From: Actinomycetes bacterium | GTDB taxonomy: Bacteria > Actinomycetota > Actinomycetes > Actinomycetales > Cellulomonadaceae | Direction of reading: 5' to 3' | NCBI GenBank assembly: GCA_023432565.1 | Contig: JAEYUL010000125.1 | Location: 1-40,764 of the forward strand | Length of the DNA stretch: 40,764 bases | Shown: positions 26,711 through 34,112 of the stretch, one piece after another | Position numbering within the stretch: position 1 is the stretch's first letter | Layout: each line of letters begins with the position of its first letter | Program-made: the position numbers and the translations under genes | The notes under the pieces: model-generated | Database searches by the model: none | What the model saw: the letters and a program-made list of their open reading frames with translations, nothing else | What the model was told of the DNA's origin: nothing

Positions 26711-27043
26711 GTGCCAGGACTCATCCGCGGGGTAGCCCGCACAGCAGTGGTCGCCGGGACGGCCAGCGCCGTCTCGGGCCGTGTCCAGCGGCGCCAGCAG
26801 GGCCGGTGGGCGGCGCAGGACGCCGCGGCAGCCCAGTCGACGTACGCGCAGCCGACGTACGCGCAGCCACAGCCCACGTACGCAGCGCCCCAGCCCGTCT
26901 ACGCCGTTCCGGTCGAGTCACCGGCCGACGAACCGACGATGGACGACAAGATCGCCCATCTCAAGGAGCTCGCCGCCCTGCGCGACGCCGGCGTCCTGAC
27001 CCCGCAGGAGTTCGACGCGCAGAAGGCCAAGCTCCTGGGCTGA
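26711..27043 (+). CDS. SHOCT domain protein with Tyr-Ala-Gln-Pro repeats
   Basis: The 110-residue protein starts with a short hydrophobic stretch (GVARTAVVAGTASAVSGRV). A low-complexity repeat of Y-A-x-P units (TYAQPTYAQPQPTYAAPQP) and a C-terminal SHOCT domain (KIAHLKELAALRDAGVLTPQEFDAQKAKLLG) follow. This is a common arrangement in actinobacteria and often lies beside DUF6325. GTG 26711 has a strong GAGGAGGAC site. It is 41 nt after the DUF6325 stop, so it is probably the second gene of that operon. Confidence 0.85.
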   Translation: MPGLIRGVARTAVVAGTASAVSGRVQRRQQGRWAAQDAAAAQSTYAQPTYAQPQPTYAAPQPVYAVPVESPADEPTMDDKIAHLKELAALRDAGVLTPQEFDAQKAKLLG

Positions 27044-27057
27044 GGCCGCACCGACCC

Positions 27058-27124
27058 GCGAGGCCGCCAGCCGGCCCGAGGCCGCCGTCCTGTCGTCGAC
27101 GGCCTCACCCGCTGGCGGCCTCGC
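27058..27124 (+). terminator. Long hairpin terminator after the SHOCT gene
   Basis: A perfect 14-bp outer stem (27058-27071 with 27111-27124, arm GCGAGGCCGCCAGC) encloses an imperfect inner stem (GAGGCCGCCG with CGACGGCCTC). It starts 15 nt after the stop and marks the end of the chromosomal block before the islands. GCGAGGCCGCCA recurs at 27188. Confidence 0.75.
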
Positions 27125-27200
27125 CGCTGCGCTAGGAGCTCGCGGCTGCTGGCGGGCGCTCGTGGGTCCCGCGGGGCCAGACCGCCCGCGAGGCCGCCAC

Positions 27201-27233
27201 GCGGAGGGCAAGGGATTCGAACCCTTGAGGACG
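27201..27233. repeat. Outer att-like repeat: tRNA-Ser 3'-end copy (33 bp)
   Basis: Identical over 33 bp to 36548-36580 (T-arm and acceptor of tRNA-Ser(UGA), starting GCGGAGGGCAAGGGATTCGA). Identity stops inside the variable arm. It is shorter than the copy at 29756, so it points to a different crossover point or to decay. Confidence 0.8.
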
Positions 27234-27430
27234 CGCCAACCCTGCCGATTCCGCCTATCTTGCGCGGCATATTCTTGCACTATCCGAATTGCGGTTCTGG
27301 CTTCCGTACCGGCCTCATGCTTCAGTGCACCCATGGCGCACTGGTGTCCCGGACTCGAAGACGACTTGCGGGGTGAGTTCTCGCTATCCATCTGGTCCGG
27401 TTCGATGATCTAGCGCCGTACCTGATCCGT

Positions 27431-27562
27431 TCAGTCTGAGAGCCGCTCTCCGACGTGCTCTCGCAGCGATGCAACGAAGTCGTCGGCAACGTCGAGCGCC
27501 AGGGTGTCAGGTAGGTCAGCCAGCAGGGTGTACAGCCGACATCGATCCCTGGCTTGGACCAA
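27431..27562 (-). pseudogene. Unidentified coding fragment in a gene-poor stretch
   Basis: Between the outer att copy and the lipoprotein gene (27234-27624) I see no intact gene. One minus-strand stretch reads like real protein (CRLYTLLADLPDTLALDVADD, then VASLREHVGERLSD and a TGA at 27433). It has no ATG or GTG; an in-frame stop lies about 25 nt upstream of a possible TTG at 27562. It is probably the tail of a truncated gene. The rest of the stretch is relatively AT-rich and featureless. Confidence 0.35.
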
Positions 27563-27624
27563 GCGGGAGCGTCCGCGAGCAGAACCTCAGGACGACCGCT
27601 CCCGTCGCCCTGCGAGGCCCGCGT

Positions 27625-28185
27625 CTACGGACCGATCGAGCACATCTCGCTGTGTCCGTCGATGGCCATGGCGGTGTGGTCCTGCCCGGCCCTGCGCTTG
27701 CCGTCCTCCTCGTACTCGACGCGCGTTGCCTCGAAACTCGCGTCGTCGCTCAGCGTGCGCATCGGCACGACGATCTCCCAAAGCTCTCCGGGCTGAATCA
27801 CCGCCTGATCCATGGCAACCCTGCGCGACCAAGCGTCCGCAGCCATCTCATCGCCTTGCGCGGGCGGGACGTCGCCCGCCACCGTGTACCAGAGGTCGCC
27901 CGGGGGGACGAGGAAGGCGGGGTCGACCTCCACGTCATGTGGCGCGATGAGCTCGACCTCGAGAATCTTGATCGGCGAAGCGCCTCGGTTCGAGACCCAT
28001 ACCGCCGGGAGGGCTCGCGTGCTGCGCACTCCTGGTGACGGGCAGTTCAGCTCCTCACCGCCGGGGCCGATGCTGAGGGAGCCGGTAGGCAGACCCTTCG
28101 ATCCGCTGCAAGCGGCGGTGCTCGCCGCCATGGTGAATGCGAGAATTGCGGCGAGCACCGCCGAATGCCTCATGCGCAGACGCAT
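27625..28185 (-). CDS. Putative lipoprotein, function unknown
   Basis: A 186-residue exported protein: basic start MRLRMRHS, hydrophobic core AVLAAILAFTMAAS, then TAAC as an imperfect lipobox (Thr at -3). The mature part has a beta-rich region (ALPAVWVSNRGASPIKILEVEL, WEIVVPMRTL) that may be an immunoglobulin-like fold. The ATG at 28185 directly follows the stop of the secreted-protein pseudogene (TAG-ATG), so the two formed one operon. The family is not recognised. A role as partner of the secreted protein is inferred only from gene order. Confidence 0.7.
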   Translation of the reverse strand: MRLRMRHSAVLAAILAFTMAASTAACSGSKGLPTGSLSIGPGGEELNCPSPGVRSTRALPAVWVSNRGASPIKILEVELIAPHDVEVDPAFLVPPGDLWYTVAGDVPPAQGDEMAADAWSRRVAMDQAVIQPGELWEIVVPMRTLSDDASFEATRVEYEEDGKRRAGQDHTAMAIDGHSEMCSIGP

Positions 28186-29478
28186 CTACTTGGCGACCAG
28201 CCGTCCGGTGTCGCTTTGCTCGGGGACGTTTCCGGTACCGCAAACGGTGTACGTCCCACCCGAGGAGTGGTAAGTCACCGTCCTCACCTGAGAACTGTAC
28301 CCCGACTGTGCTGAGGCGTTGAAACCGATGAGCGCTTCGAGCGTCACGCCGGTCGACCAGTATTGCGCCTTACCCCTAGAGAAGGTGTGCTTGGAGGCGT
28401 ATCCGACGCAGCGCGTTGCAGACGGGACAGGGGACGCAGCTTCATATGAGCCGTAGGGGTTCCCAATTGGCCGGACCGAGTAGGTCACAAGCTGGCCGAT
28501 GGTGCCGTCGCAGAGCACGTTCCGATACTTGCCGTAGTTCTGGTACTTCTTGTAGATCTTTCCGTGCTTTCCGGCCTTCACCGGGAACTCGTCGGTGTCC
28601 TCGCTGGTGATCGTGCTCGTTCCGTTGGCGCTCCAGGACCCGAACGCCCCGCTCTTGCTGGTGCCGACGCCGAACGAGGACGCGCCTCCCCGCGTGAGAA
28701 TGAACTGCGACCTCACAGCGGTCGACGTCGAGTACGTCGACCCGATGATCGTCGGACGCTTGTCGAGTCGCTCGATAAGCGTGGTCCCGCACTTGTAGTA
28801 GCCGAGCGTCGCGTCGGCCGAGTCCGTCGGCTCGTACTCGTCGGCCGAGGCCAGGGCAACTGTGGCGAACGACGCCTGGCCGCGGGCAGTTGTCGCCTCG
28901 CCAACCTCAGATGAACCGGCAACCTCGTCCACGGTCAGCGGCTCGTCAGCTTCGATGGCGACGGCGTCTGTCAGCGCGTCCTCGAACGTCTCGTCAGCGG
29001 CAATCTCGGGTGACAGTGTCGCCGAGGTCGCAACGAGCGCGACCTCATCGCCAGCGTTGGCCGCGGTCACATCGAAGTTCACCACCCGCTCGCCGCCGCC
29101 GGTGAGCACCGCGACAGCTGCGGGGTCCGCGACGAGCTCGAAGCCGCCATCCGAGTCGGTCAAGGTCGCGGCGATCGCGACGAGCTCGACGCTATCCCCG
29201 GGCTGCTGCTGGTCGAGGGTCTCCTGGTCGGGTTACGCCGTCGCAATCACGGGAACCCCGGCCCCAGCCCCCTCCACCTCGCCCGCGGTGAGAACGGGGC
29301 CGTCCAGTTCGGACGAAGGCTCGATCTCAACCAGTTCAGCGAGCGTCTCGATCTGCTCGTCGGTGGAAGGGCTGGGGGCCGGCTCGATGGGCGCAGATGC
29401 ACCGATCAGAAGGCTGGCCGTGAGCACAACACCTGAGACCAGCGCCACACGTGACAATCGCGATACTCCAGACAGCAT
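28186..29478 (-). pseudogene. Secreted protein gene interrupted by an in-frame TAA
   Basis: From ATG 29478 a signal peptide (MLSGVSRLSRVALVSGVVLT) starts a frame that meets TAA at 29235-29233 after 81 codons. The same frame then continues open to TAG at 28186, which would give about 430 residues. The continuation keeps the same style: PDQETLDQQQPGDSVELVAI, then TDSDGGFELVADP, then a C-terminal half with SSFGVGTSKSGAFGSWSANG and a final VCGTGNVPEQ. These patterns recall large secreted proteins of Streptomyces with no known function (from memory, not checked). One nonsense change, a sequencing error or read-through could explain the stop. Confidence 0.7.
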
Positions 29479-29755
29479 CGATGCATCCCCCTGCTCATGG
29501 CCGTGCACACCGCGTGGCGCAACGAGTAGACCACCGCGGCACACCCTCTTGGGTGGGTATGTGCGGCCTGGTTGTCGAGATGCATGTGTTCTGCGTCCCA
29601 ATCGAGTGGCCCTGAACGCCCCGGCCCGGCCCTTCAGCGCCGGCCCGCCACGGTGACCGCACGGGTCGGGCTGGCGTCAAGATGTCCGGTCGGTGCGCCG
29701 ATGAGCTCCGCATGACCTCGCAAGGGCCAGCTCGTGACGAGCCGCCGCTGTACGG

Positions 29756-29815
29756 GCGGAGGGCAAGGGATTCGAACCCTTGAGGACGGGAGGTCCCGCC
29801 CTAACGGTTTTCAAG
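29756..29815. repeat. Distal att site of the inner island (partial tRNA-Ser copy)
   Basis: Matches 36548-36607 at 59 of 60 positions (only 29789 differs). Identity ends exactly in the anticodon loop (TTTTCAAG), the classic crossover region for tyrosine integrases that use tRNA genes. The copy lacks the 5' half, so it is not a functional tRNA. Confidence 0.9.
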
Positions 29816-29877
29816 GGCGTACCTTCGGGACGTATCCGCGCAGTTCAGAGCGCTGCACATCGCTTCGGATTGACCCG

Positions 29878-29897
29878 CTGACAACCGCATGACAACC
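29878..29897. promoter_or_regulatory. Left integrase arm-type sites (two copies, 11-bp phase)
   Basis: CTGACAACC at 29878 and ATGACAACC at 29889 are spaced one helical turn apart, about 65 bp inside the left att. The same 8-mer TGACAACC occurs three times more, near the right att and at the int promoter. Confidence 0.7.
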
Positions 29898-30266
29898 GGC
29901 ACAGGGACGTACACGATCGGCGCTGCGAGGCACAAGGCGGCGCTCGGCCAGCTAGCGAGCCTCGTGCAGTACAAGGCCAACCTGGCTGGGAGGCCGTTCG
30001 TTGCCGTCCCAGCCGCTTACACGTCCCAGCGTTGCAACCCGTGTGGTCACGTAGCACCAGGGAACCGCGAAAGCCAAGCGGTGTTCCGGTGCATCAACTG
30101 TGGCCATACCGCGAACGCTGACACGAACGCCGGACGCAACGTCCTCGACGACGGCGTGAAGTTGTACACAAGCAAGAGCCAGGACAATGGCTCTGCGGGG
30201 AGCAAGCGCAAGACCGAAAAGCCTCGCAAGAGGTCCAGCACTTCGGTGCTGGCGGCTGCTGCGTAG
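29898..30266 (+). pseudogene. tnpB: IS200/IS605-type tnpB remnant (C-terminal third)
   Basis: About 120 codons remain of a protein normally near 400 residues. The retained part is the end of the RuvC-like nuclease: LGQLASLVQYKANLAG, then the zinc ribbon YTSQRCNPCGHV with FRCINCGHTA, then ADTNAGRNVL, which holds the last catalytic Asp. The N-terminus and first two RuvC motifs are missing. The ATG at 29889 that opens the frame lies inside an integrase arm site and is not the gene's own start. The right end of the element follows. No tnpA is present. Confidence 0.88.
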
Positions 30267-30349
30267 AACCGCGAACCACCTGACGTCACCACCCGTGAGG
30301 TGAGAGGACGAGCAGGAATCTCCCGGCTGAAGCCGGGAGAGGATGTCAA
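30267..30349 (+). ncRNA. IS605 right end / omegaRNA (reRNA) remnant
   Basis: After the tnpB stop, the stem CTCCCGGC-TGAA-GCCGGGAG (30320-30339) is followed by AGGATGTCAA at 30340-30349, the usual right-end pattern of IS200/IS605 elements. In active elements the RNA from this region binds TnpB, and the roughly 16-20 nt beyond the end (from 30350) serve as guide. Here TnpB is truncated, so the RNA is probably a relic. Confidence 0.7.
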
Positions 30350-30852
30350 GTGTCCCGACGACCCAGCGCCAGCGCCCGGGCCACGACGCCGGCTGCGATC
30401 TGAGCCAGCTCAGGACGCGCCTCAACGCCACCGAACTCACGTCGCGCAGCCTGCGCGACTCTGTCGACGATCCGGTCCACGCTCACCCGACCCTCGCCTC
30501 GGAGGAACCAGATCCTGGTTGGGTCCCACCCGGGGAAGCCGCACAAGTCTGCGTGAGACGCGTACACCCGGTGGACGTCCTCGAGGTCGTCCACCGGGAG
30601 CGGTCGGCGCGGTTGCGGCACCCCGTCGACCCAGTCATGCGAGTACCAGGTCGAACGGTCACGCACCCACGTGCGATGCGTGTGCGGGAACACTGCGGGC
30701 AGCCACGACCAGATCGGTGCGTCCGGTGCCACCACCCACCCTTGACGTTCGAGCTCGATGACTTCGGGCAGCTGGGCGCGTTCCTCGGGCACGCGAGGGC
30801 CGGCGACGCTCAACGGTGACGGCGGGTCGTTCTGCCAGTCCTGGTCGCTCAC
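30346..30852 (-). CDS. Cytosolic protein of unknown function, third gene of the protease operon
   Basis: The 168-residue product has no signal peptide or membrane segment. It is rich in Trp, Arg and Asp (GWVVAPDAPIWSWLPAVFP, TWVRDRSTWYSHDWVDG, LCGFPGWDPTRIWFLRGEG) and ends with a helical Ala/Arg region. I do not recognise the family. GTG 30852 has AGGA upstream and starts 7 nt after the protease stop, so translation is probably coupled. Its TGA (30348-30346) lies inside the last bases of the IS605 right end. The IS insertion may therefore have replaced the original C-terminus. Confidence 0.72.
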   Translation of the reverse strand: MSDQDWQNDPPSPLSVAGPRVPEERAQLPEVIELERQGWVVAPDAPIWSWLPAVFPHTHRTWVRDRSTWYSHDWVDGVPQPRRPLPVDDLEDVHRVYASHADLCGFPGWDPTRIWFLRGEGRVSVDRIVDRVAQAARREFGGVEARPELAQIAAGVVARALALGRRDT

Positions 30853-30859
30853 ATGGTCC

Positions 30860-31858
30860 TCACTTTCGCGTCAGCTCTGGGAGGCACACAAGCTTGCCTT
30901 CTGACAGTGCATCGCCGATGCCCGTCTCGCATCCGTCGGTCAGTGCCGCGCGAACAGCATCCGGCGTCATGCCCGCGTGCTCGCCGAGGATCGCGGCGGT
31001 TGCACCGGCTACGAGCGCCGCGGCTTGCGATGCACCCGACAACGGTTGCTCATGCGCGTCGGACGTGGACAGCCACGTCGACCAGACGTCCTCACCAGGC
31101 GCGTACACGTCGACGCACTCACCGGTAGCAGCCCACGCGGATGCGCGCCCGTCGCCTGTTGCGGGTCCGACGGTGATACCTGGCCGGTCGGCGCTTCCGG
31201 GCTGACAGCCAGCCTCACGGTCGTTCCCGGCCGCGGTGACAACGACGACGCCAGCGTCGTTGAGCGCAGTCATCAGCGCATGCATGTCAGCAGAGTCGAC
31301 CCCGCCAGCCAACGGCATGAGCACAACGGAAGGGGCGGCGTGCGACGCGCTGTCCGTCAGCACCCACCGCAACCCCGCCGTCAGCGTCTGCCGGGTCCCC
31401 GACCCGCCGCAGTCCATGACCCGCACGGGGACGACGACCGCACGCTGCGCAAGCCCGAACTCGCTGGACGCAACGAGGCCCGCCGTGTGGGTCCCGTGCC
31501 CGTTGCAGTCGACCGTGCTCGTGTCTGACGGCAGCGCGGAGTACCCGTCGTCGACCGGGATGCGGCCTGCCGGGTCTACACCGGTGTCCACGACGTACAC
31601 GCGAACACCGGCGCCGAGGTCAGCGACTGGCAGGTCAAAGCGCCCGTCTGCGCGGTACTCACCGTTGTCCAGGACGTCACGCGGGTCCTCGGACCGGGCT
31701 TGCGTCTCAGGTCCGGGTGTGGCTGACGCCAGCGTGCCCTCACCTCCCGACGGTGAGGGCACGCTGGCAGCCGGAGCGCACGCACTGCACGTCACAGCGA
31801 CGACCAGACAAGCGATCAGGCCGCCCCATCGGCGTTGCGCACCGGTTGGGTCGCTCAC
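30860..31858 (-). CDS. S8 (subtilisin-like) serine protease, putative lipoprotein
   Basis: A 332-residue exported protease. The N-terminus has a hydrophobic core (WGGLIACLVVAVTCSAC) with Cys27 as a possible lipidation site (imperfect lipobox CSAC). The catalytic set is complete: Asp91 in VVDTGVD, His121 in NGHGTHTAG, the oxyanion Asn212 in TAAGND and Ser277 in LSGASQAAALVAG. A prodomain is very short or absent. GTG 31858 begins 2 nt after the upstream gene's TAA. It is the middle gene of a three-gene operon with a secreted protein, so cleavage of that protein or of a surface target is a reasonable inference. Confidence 0.9.
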   Translation of the reverse strand: MSDPTGAQRRWGGLIACLVVAVTCSACAPAASVPSPSGGEGTLASATPGPETQARSEDPRDVLDNGEYRADGRFDLPVADLGAGVRVYVVDTGVDPAGRIPVDDGYSALPSDTSTVDCNGHGTHTAGLVASSEFGLAQRAVVVPVRVMDCGGSGTRQTLTAGLRWVLTDSASHAAPSVVLMPLAGGVDSADMHALMTALNDAGVVVVTAAGNDREAGCQPGSADRPGITVGPATGDGRASAWAATGECVDVYAPGEDVWSTWLSTSDAHEQPLSGASQAAALVAGATAAILGEHAGMTPDAVRAALTDGCETGIGDALSEGKLVCLPELTRK

Positions 31859-31860
31859 GG

Positions 31861-32718
31861 TTACGGCGTCGACGTCCACGGCACCTGGTAGTAGGTGCAG
31901 GTGTTCGAGCAGTTGCTCCACCGGCCTGTGTGCAGCGTTCCTGTGGAGAACAACGGCTTCTTCCCGGCAGCGAAGAACGTCCCACGGTAGTCATCGTGGT
32001 ACTTGGTCGTGGAACCACCCAGGTTGACGTCAAGGAACGAGTACGTCGTCGAATTCGGATACCACGTGCGCGTCTTCGACGAGCTGATGACACCTGCGTA
32101 CCAGGTCTTCGTCGAGCCGCACACCGGGTCGGGACCGCTCGCAACGTGCTTCTTGCACGAGATCGTGAACTCCTGCGGCGTGATCGCCGGACCGGAGTCC
32201 CAGTCGAGCAGCGCGCGCCAACCGGGACGGCTGCCGCTCATCGAAGCGCGCAGCACCTGGTCGAAACTGCCGATCACACCGTTGCCATCACCGTACGCGC
32301 CGTTCCCCTTGACCTCCGCGATGTACGCACTGATCGAACGACCGCAGATCGACCCGCTCTCGCACCACGAGTCGTAGTCGTCCGCTGGTGTGATGGTGTC
32401 GGGGTCCTGCCACTCGACAACCCGAGGAACGACATCCCTCGACTGGCGCTGAAGCTTGCCCTGGGTGTCGACGGTGGTGGTCACGAGCTCACCACCGATA
32501 CAGGACCACGACTCGATGTCCGCGCCCTCGGCGACGTCCTGAGCGGCGTCGATGCACTCGTCGAGCGGGCTTCCGTCCTTGATCGACGGGTCGTTCGACT
32601 CCTGCCACTTGTGGGACGCCCCATGCGGTTCACGCTGAGGTGCGCTCGCGGCTGCTGTGGTGAGCGACCCGACAGCGACGACTGCTGCGAGAGTCGCACC
32701 GAACAGCTTCAGTCTCAT
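31861..32718 (-). CDS. Secreted Cys-rich protein, function unknown
   Basis: A 285-residue exported protein: signal peptide MRLKLFGATLAAVVAVGSLT with likely cleavage after AAASA near residue 26. The mature protein has about ten cysteines, suited to disulfides. Conserved-looking phrases are CESGSICGRSISAYIAEVKG, GVIGSFDQVLRA, LDWDSGPAIT and a C-terminal CSNTCTYYQVPW. It recalls secreted actinobacterial proteins of unknown role (memory only). The ATG at 32718 has a GGGGGGA site upstream. It is the first gene of the operon with the S8 protease and a cytosolic protein. Confidence 0.8.
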   Translation of the reverse strand: MRLKLFGATLAAVVAVGSLTTAAASAPQREPHGASHKWQESNDPSIKDGSPLDECIDAAQDVAEGADIESWSCIGGELVTTTVDTQGKLQRQSRDVVPRVVEWQDPDTITPADDYDSWCESGSICGRSISAYIAEVKGNGAYGDGNGVIGSFDQVLRASMSGSRPGWRALLDWDSGPAITPQEFTISCKKHVASGPDPVCGSTKTWYAGVISSSKTRTWYPNSTTYSFLDVNLGGSTTKYHDDYRGTFFAAGKKPLFSTGTLHTGRWSNCSNTCTYYQVPWTSTP

Positions 32719-33004
32719 GTTTCCCCCCGTGCATTGCGGCAGACGCTCGCCCGGTTTGCGCACGTCTGACCGGTGAGGGGACGCTAGCAGCCGAGCACCG
32801 GGCGTGAGGGCGGTTTCGGGAGCGGCTTCGCACGTCACACGCGCGCTCCGGCTCGGGCGTGCTGCGATCACCGCGGGCGCGACCGTGTCAGTCCCCTCCT
32901 GTACTGTGGCTCCTGTAATGGTCAAGTGCTGCGTGATTGTTCCGCTGCACTTACGATACCTGGTGCCCTATACAGAATTTCGGGTTGTCGCTAGGGCGCC
33001 ACGC

Positions 33005-33114
33005 ACAGGGGTAGGTCACTATGACCACAGGGGTAGGTCACTATGACCTAGGGGGTAGGTCACTATGGCCTCAGGGGTAGGTCACCGTGACCTCAGGGGT
33101 AGGTCATAGTGACC
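33005..33114. repeat. Five tandem 22-bp iteron-like repeats
   Basis: Units start at 33005, 33027, 33049, 33071 and 33093. Units 1 and 2 are identical; the others differ at one to five bases. The core is CAGGGGTAGGTCACTATGAC. Each unit contains a GGTCA-N3-TGACC dyad, so each could bind a dimer. The 22-bp period equals two helical turns, which puts all sites on one face of the DNA. There are no spacers. Confidence 0.92.
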
Positions 33115-33119
33115 TACAG

Positions 33120-33149
33120 GAACCCTGTATGAACCCTGCTGGAACCCTG
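33120..33149. repeat. Three GAACCCTG repeats with 11-bp phase
   Basis: GAACCCTG at 33120-33127, 33131-33138 and 33142-33149, directly after the 22-bp array and each one helical turn apart. They look like a second set of protein-binding sites. Confidence 0.75.
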
Positions 33150-33300
33150 CGTTGAAGTAATCTCCTGCCGCCGCGGCAAGCCGCGTCGAAACGCGCTCCG
33201 GACAGCAGTGGTTATCTATCTCGTCTAGAGCCTCGCCTTTGTGTGAAGGAGGACGGGACGTCGATGACCGAACGACGCGAAGCGTTCTCTCAACCCTTCG

Positions 33301-33331
33301 ACAGGGGTAGGTCACTGTGACCTACCCCTGT
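33301..33331. repeat. 31-bp palindrome carrying a sixth copy of the 22-bp repeat
   Basis: ACAGGGGTAGGTCAC, one central T, then the exact reverse complement. The left 22 bp match the array units. It overlaps the end of the 18-codon ORF and could be a high-affinity site, for example an operator or nick/partition site. Confidence 0.85.
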
Positions 33332-33572
33332 GCCGCCAGGCCCCGTCCGGCCGGGCACCTACGCTGGTTCTGCCGCCCGGTCCCGATGGCCGGCGGGCGA
33401 CGTGCGCACCGAACCGTCCGGCCCGCTCACCCTCCAGGGTCGGCGGGCCGTTCGGCTTCCCGGACCCACCCCACGACCCGCACACCCCGTGTCGTCCCGG
33501 GCACACCGCGACCGGACTGTGGGCGGGACGCGGCCCCGGTGGGCCGTGGCGTCTGGAGGGACATGGAGAGAC

Positions 33573-33746
33573 GTGACGGGACTGGACGGGACGGATGACG
33601 CGGGTGGGGATGGGGTCGGGGACGCGAGGCGCGACCGGTTCGCCGGGGAACTCGATGAGGTCGTCATCGTGCATCCGGGCGACCTGTTCATCCCACCTGC
33701 CGACGCTGTCGCGCTCAAGCGGCTCGTGAACGGGTCTGCAAGTTGA
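33573..33746 (+). CDS. Possible small protein (57 residues)
   Basis: GTG 33573 has GGAGAG at 33565-33570 upstream. The product is acidic and Gly/Asp-rich at the start (MTGLDGTDDAGGDGVGDARR). Its second half looks like folded protein (LDEVVIVHPGDLFIPPADAV, then ALKRLVNGSAS). It converges on the ART-like gene. An overlapping minus frame (33312-33674) is less protein-like. No family recognised. Confidence 0.4.
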   Translation: MTGLDGTDDAGGDGVGDARRDRFAGELDEVVIVHPGDLFIPPADAVALKRLVNGSAS

Positions 33747-33770
33747 CCCTGATGCCCACCGGTGTCAGGG

Positions 33771-34073
33771 TCAGCGCCCAACCTCGTCGTCTGTCCACCG
33801 CTCGAAGCTGAACGGGCGCCAGTCGTTGACTACTTCGTGTGGGATGAGGAACGTCCGCGGTGCGTCCGCGTCGCGGTAGGGCTCGAGGTCGACACTCTTA
33901 GGCACATCGACGATGACCCACCAGTGGCCGCGCCATGACGTCACCATCGGGTCGCGATGGTCGACGAACCACGTCTCGCCGGGGTTCAGGCGGAACTCGG
34001 GGCCCGGGGTCTGGAACCCGCGCGCCTCGATGCCGTCGCGGCCGCGTTGGTTCGTCGAGTGGTAGATGCGCAT
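33771..34073 (-). CDS. Small protein resembling an ADP-ribosyltransferase-fold domain
   Basis: The 100-residue product starts MRIYHSTNQRGRDGIEARGF, has GETWFVDHRDPMVTSWRG and WWVIVDVPKSVDLEPY in the middle, and ends with RTFLIPHEVVNDWRPF. An N-terminal YH-S/T followed by I..GF and a late (F/W)LIP..VN is what I associate with small ART-like proteins (RNA 2'-phosphotransferase or DarT-like fold). The assignment is tentative. ATG 34073 follows TAGCGT (34084-34079) by 5 nt. It lies 39 nt after the zinc-ribbon gene on the same strand and could be cotranscribed with it. It could be a toxin, a defence or a counter-defence factor. Confidence 0.6.
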   Translation of the reverse strand: MRIYHSTNQRGRDGIEARGFQTPGPEFRLNPGETWFVDHRDPMVTSWRGHWWVIVDVPKSVDLEPYRDADAPRTFLIPHEVVNDWRPFSFERWTDDEVGR

Positions 34074-34112
34074 GACTGACGCTAGACCGGCCAGGCGAGC
34101 GTGCGACAGGGC

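Larger units (their letters stand above)
27201..29755. mobile_element. Outer integrative-element remnant at tRNA-Ser(UGA)
   Basis: Bounded on the left by a 33-bp copy of the tRNA-Ser(UGA) 3' end (27201-27233) and on the right by the next copy at 29756. It holds an unidentified coding fragment, a lipoprotein gene and a broken secreted-protein gene. It has no integrase of its own. Composition is less GC-rich than the flanks, especially 27240-27430 and 28190-28800. It is best read as the decayed remains of an earlier insertion at the same tRNA. Confidence 0.65.
32719..33572. other. Non-coding control region of the island (origin-like)
   Basis: About 850 bp with no convincing gene. From 32900 to 33260 it is clearly less GC-rich than the surroundings. 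It holds five 22-bp repeats (33005-33114), three 11-bp-phased GAACCCTG copies (33120-33149), an AAGGAGG site (33246-33252) before an 18-codon ORF (ATG 33264, TGA 33320), and a 31-bp palindrome (33301-33331). An origin of replication or transfer, or a multi-operator switch, would look like this. Confidence 0.5.

Noticed and set aside
26918..27391. Minus-strand frame of 157 codons across the outer att copy
   Set aside because: Part of it is the translated tRNA fragment (KGSNPLPSA), and the rest overlaps the SHOCT gene and its terminator.
29542..29555. Fourth copy of the CACCC/GGGTG dyad
   Set aside because: The spacer is 4 nt instead of 5 and it lies in the outer island remnant, so it is probably chance.
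29889..29900. ATG 29889 as the true tnpB start
   Set aside because: It lies inside an integrase arm-type repeat, and the product lacks two thirds of TnpB.
33005..33114. CRISPR array
   Set aside because: The 22-bp units abut with no spacers, each is an internal dyad, and no cas genes are present.
33312..33674. Minus-strand 120-codon ORF in the island control region
   Set aside because: Pro/Arg/Gly-biased product with no ribosome site. Its start overlaps the more protein-like plus frame at 33573-33746.
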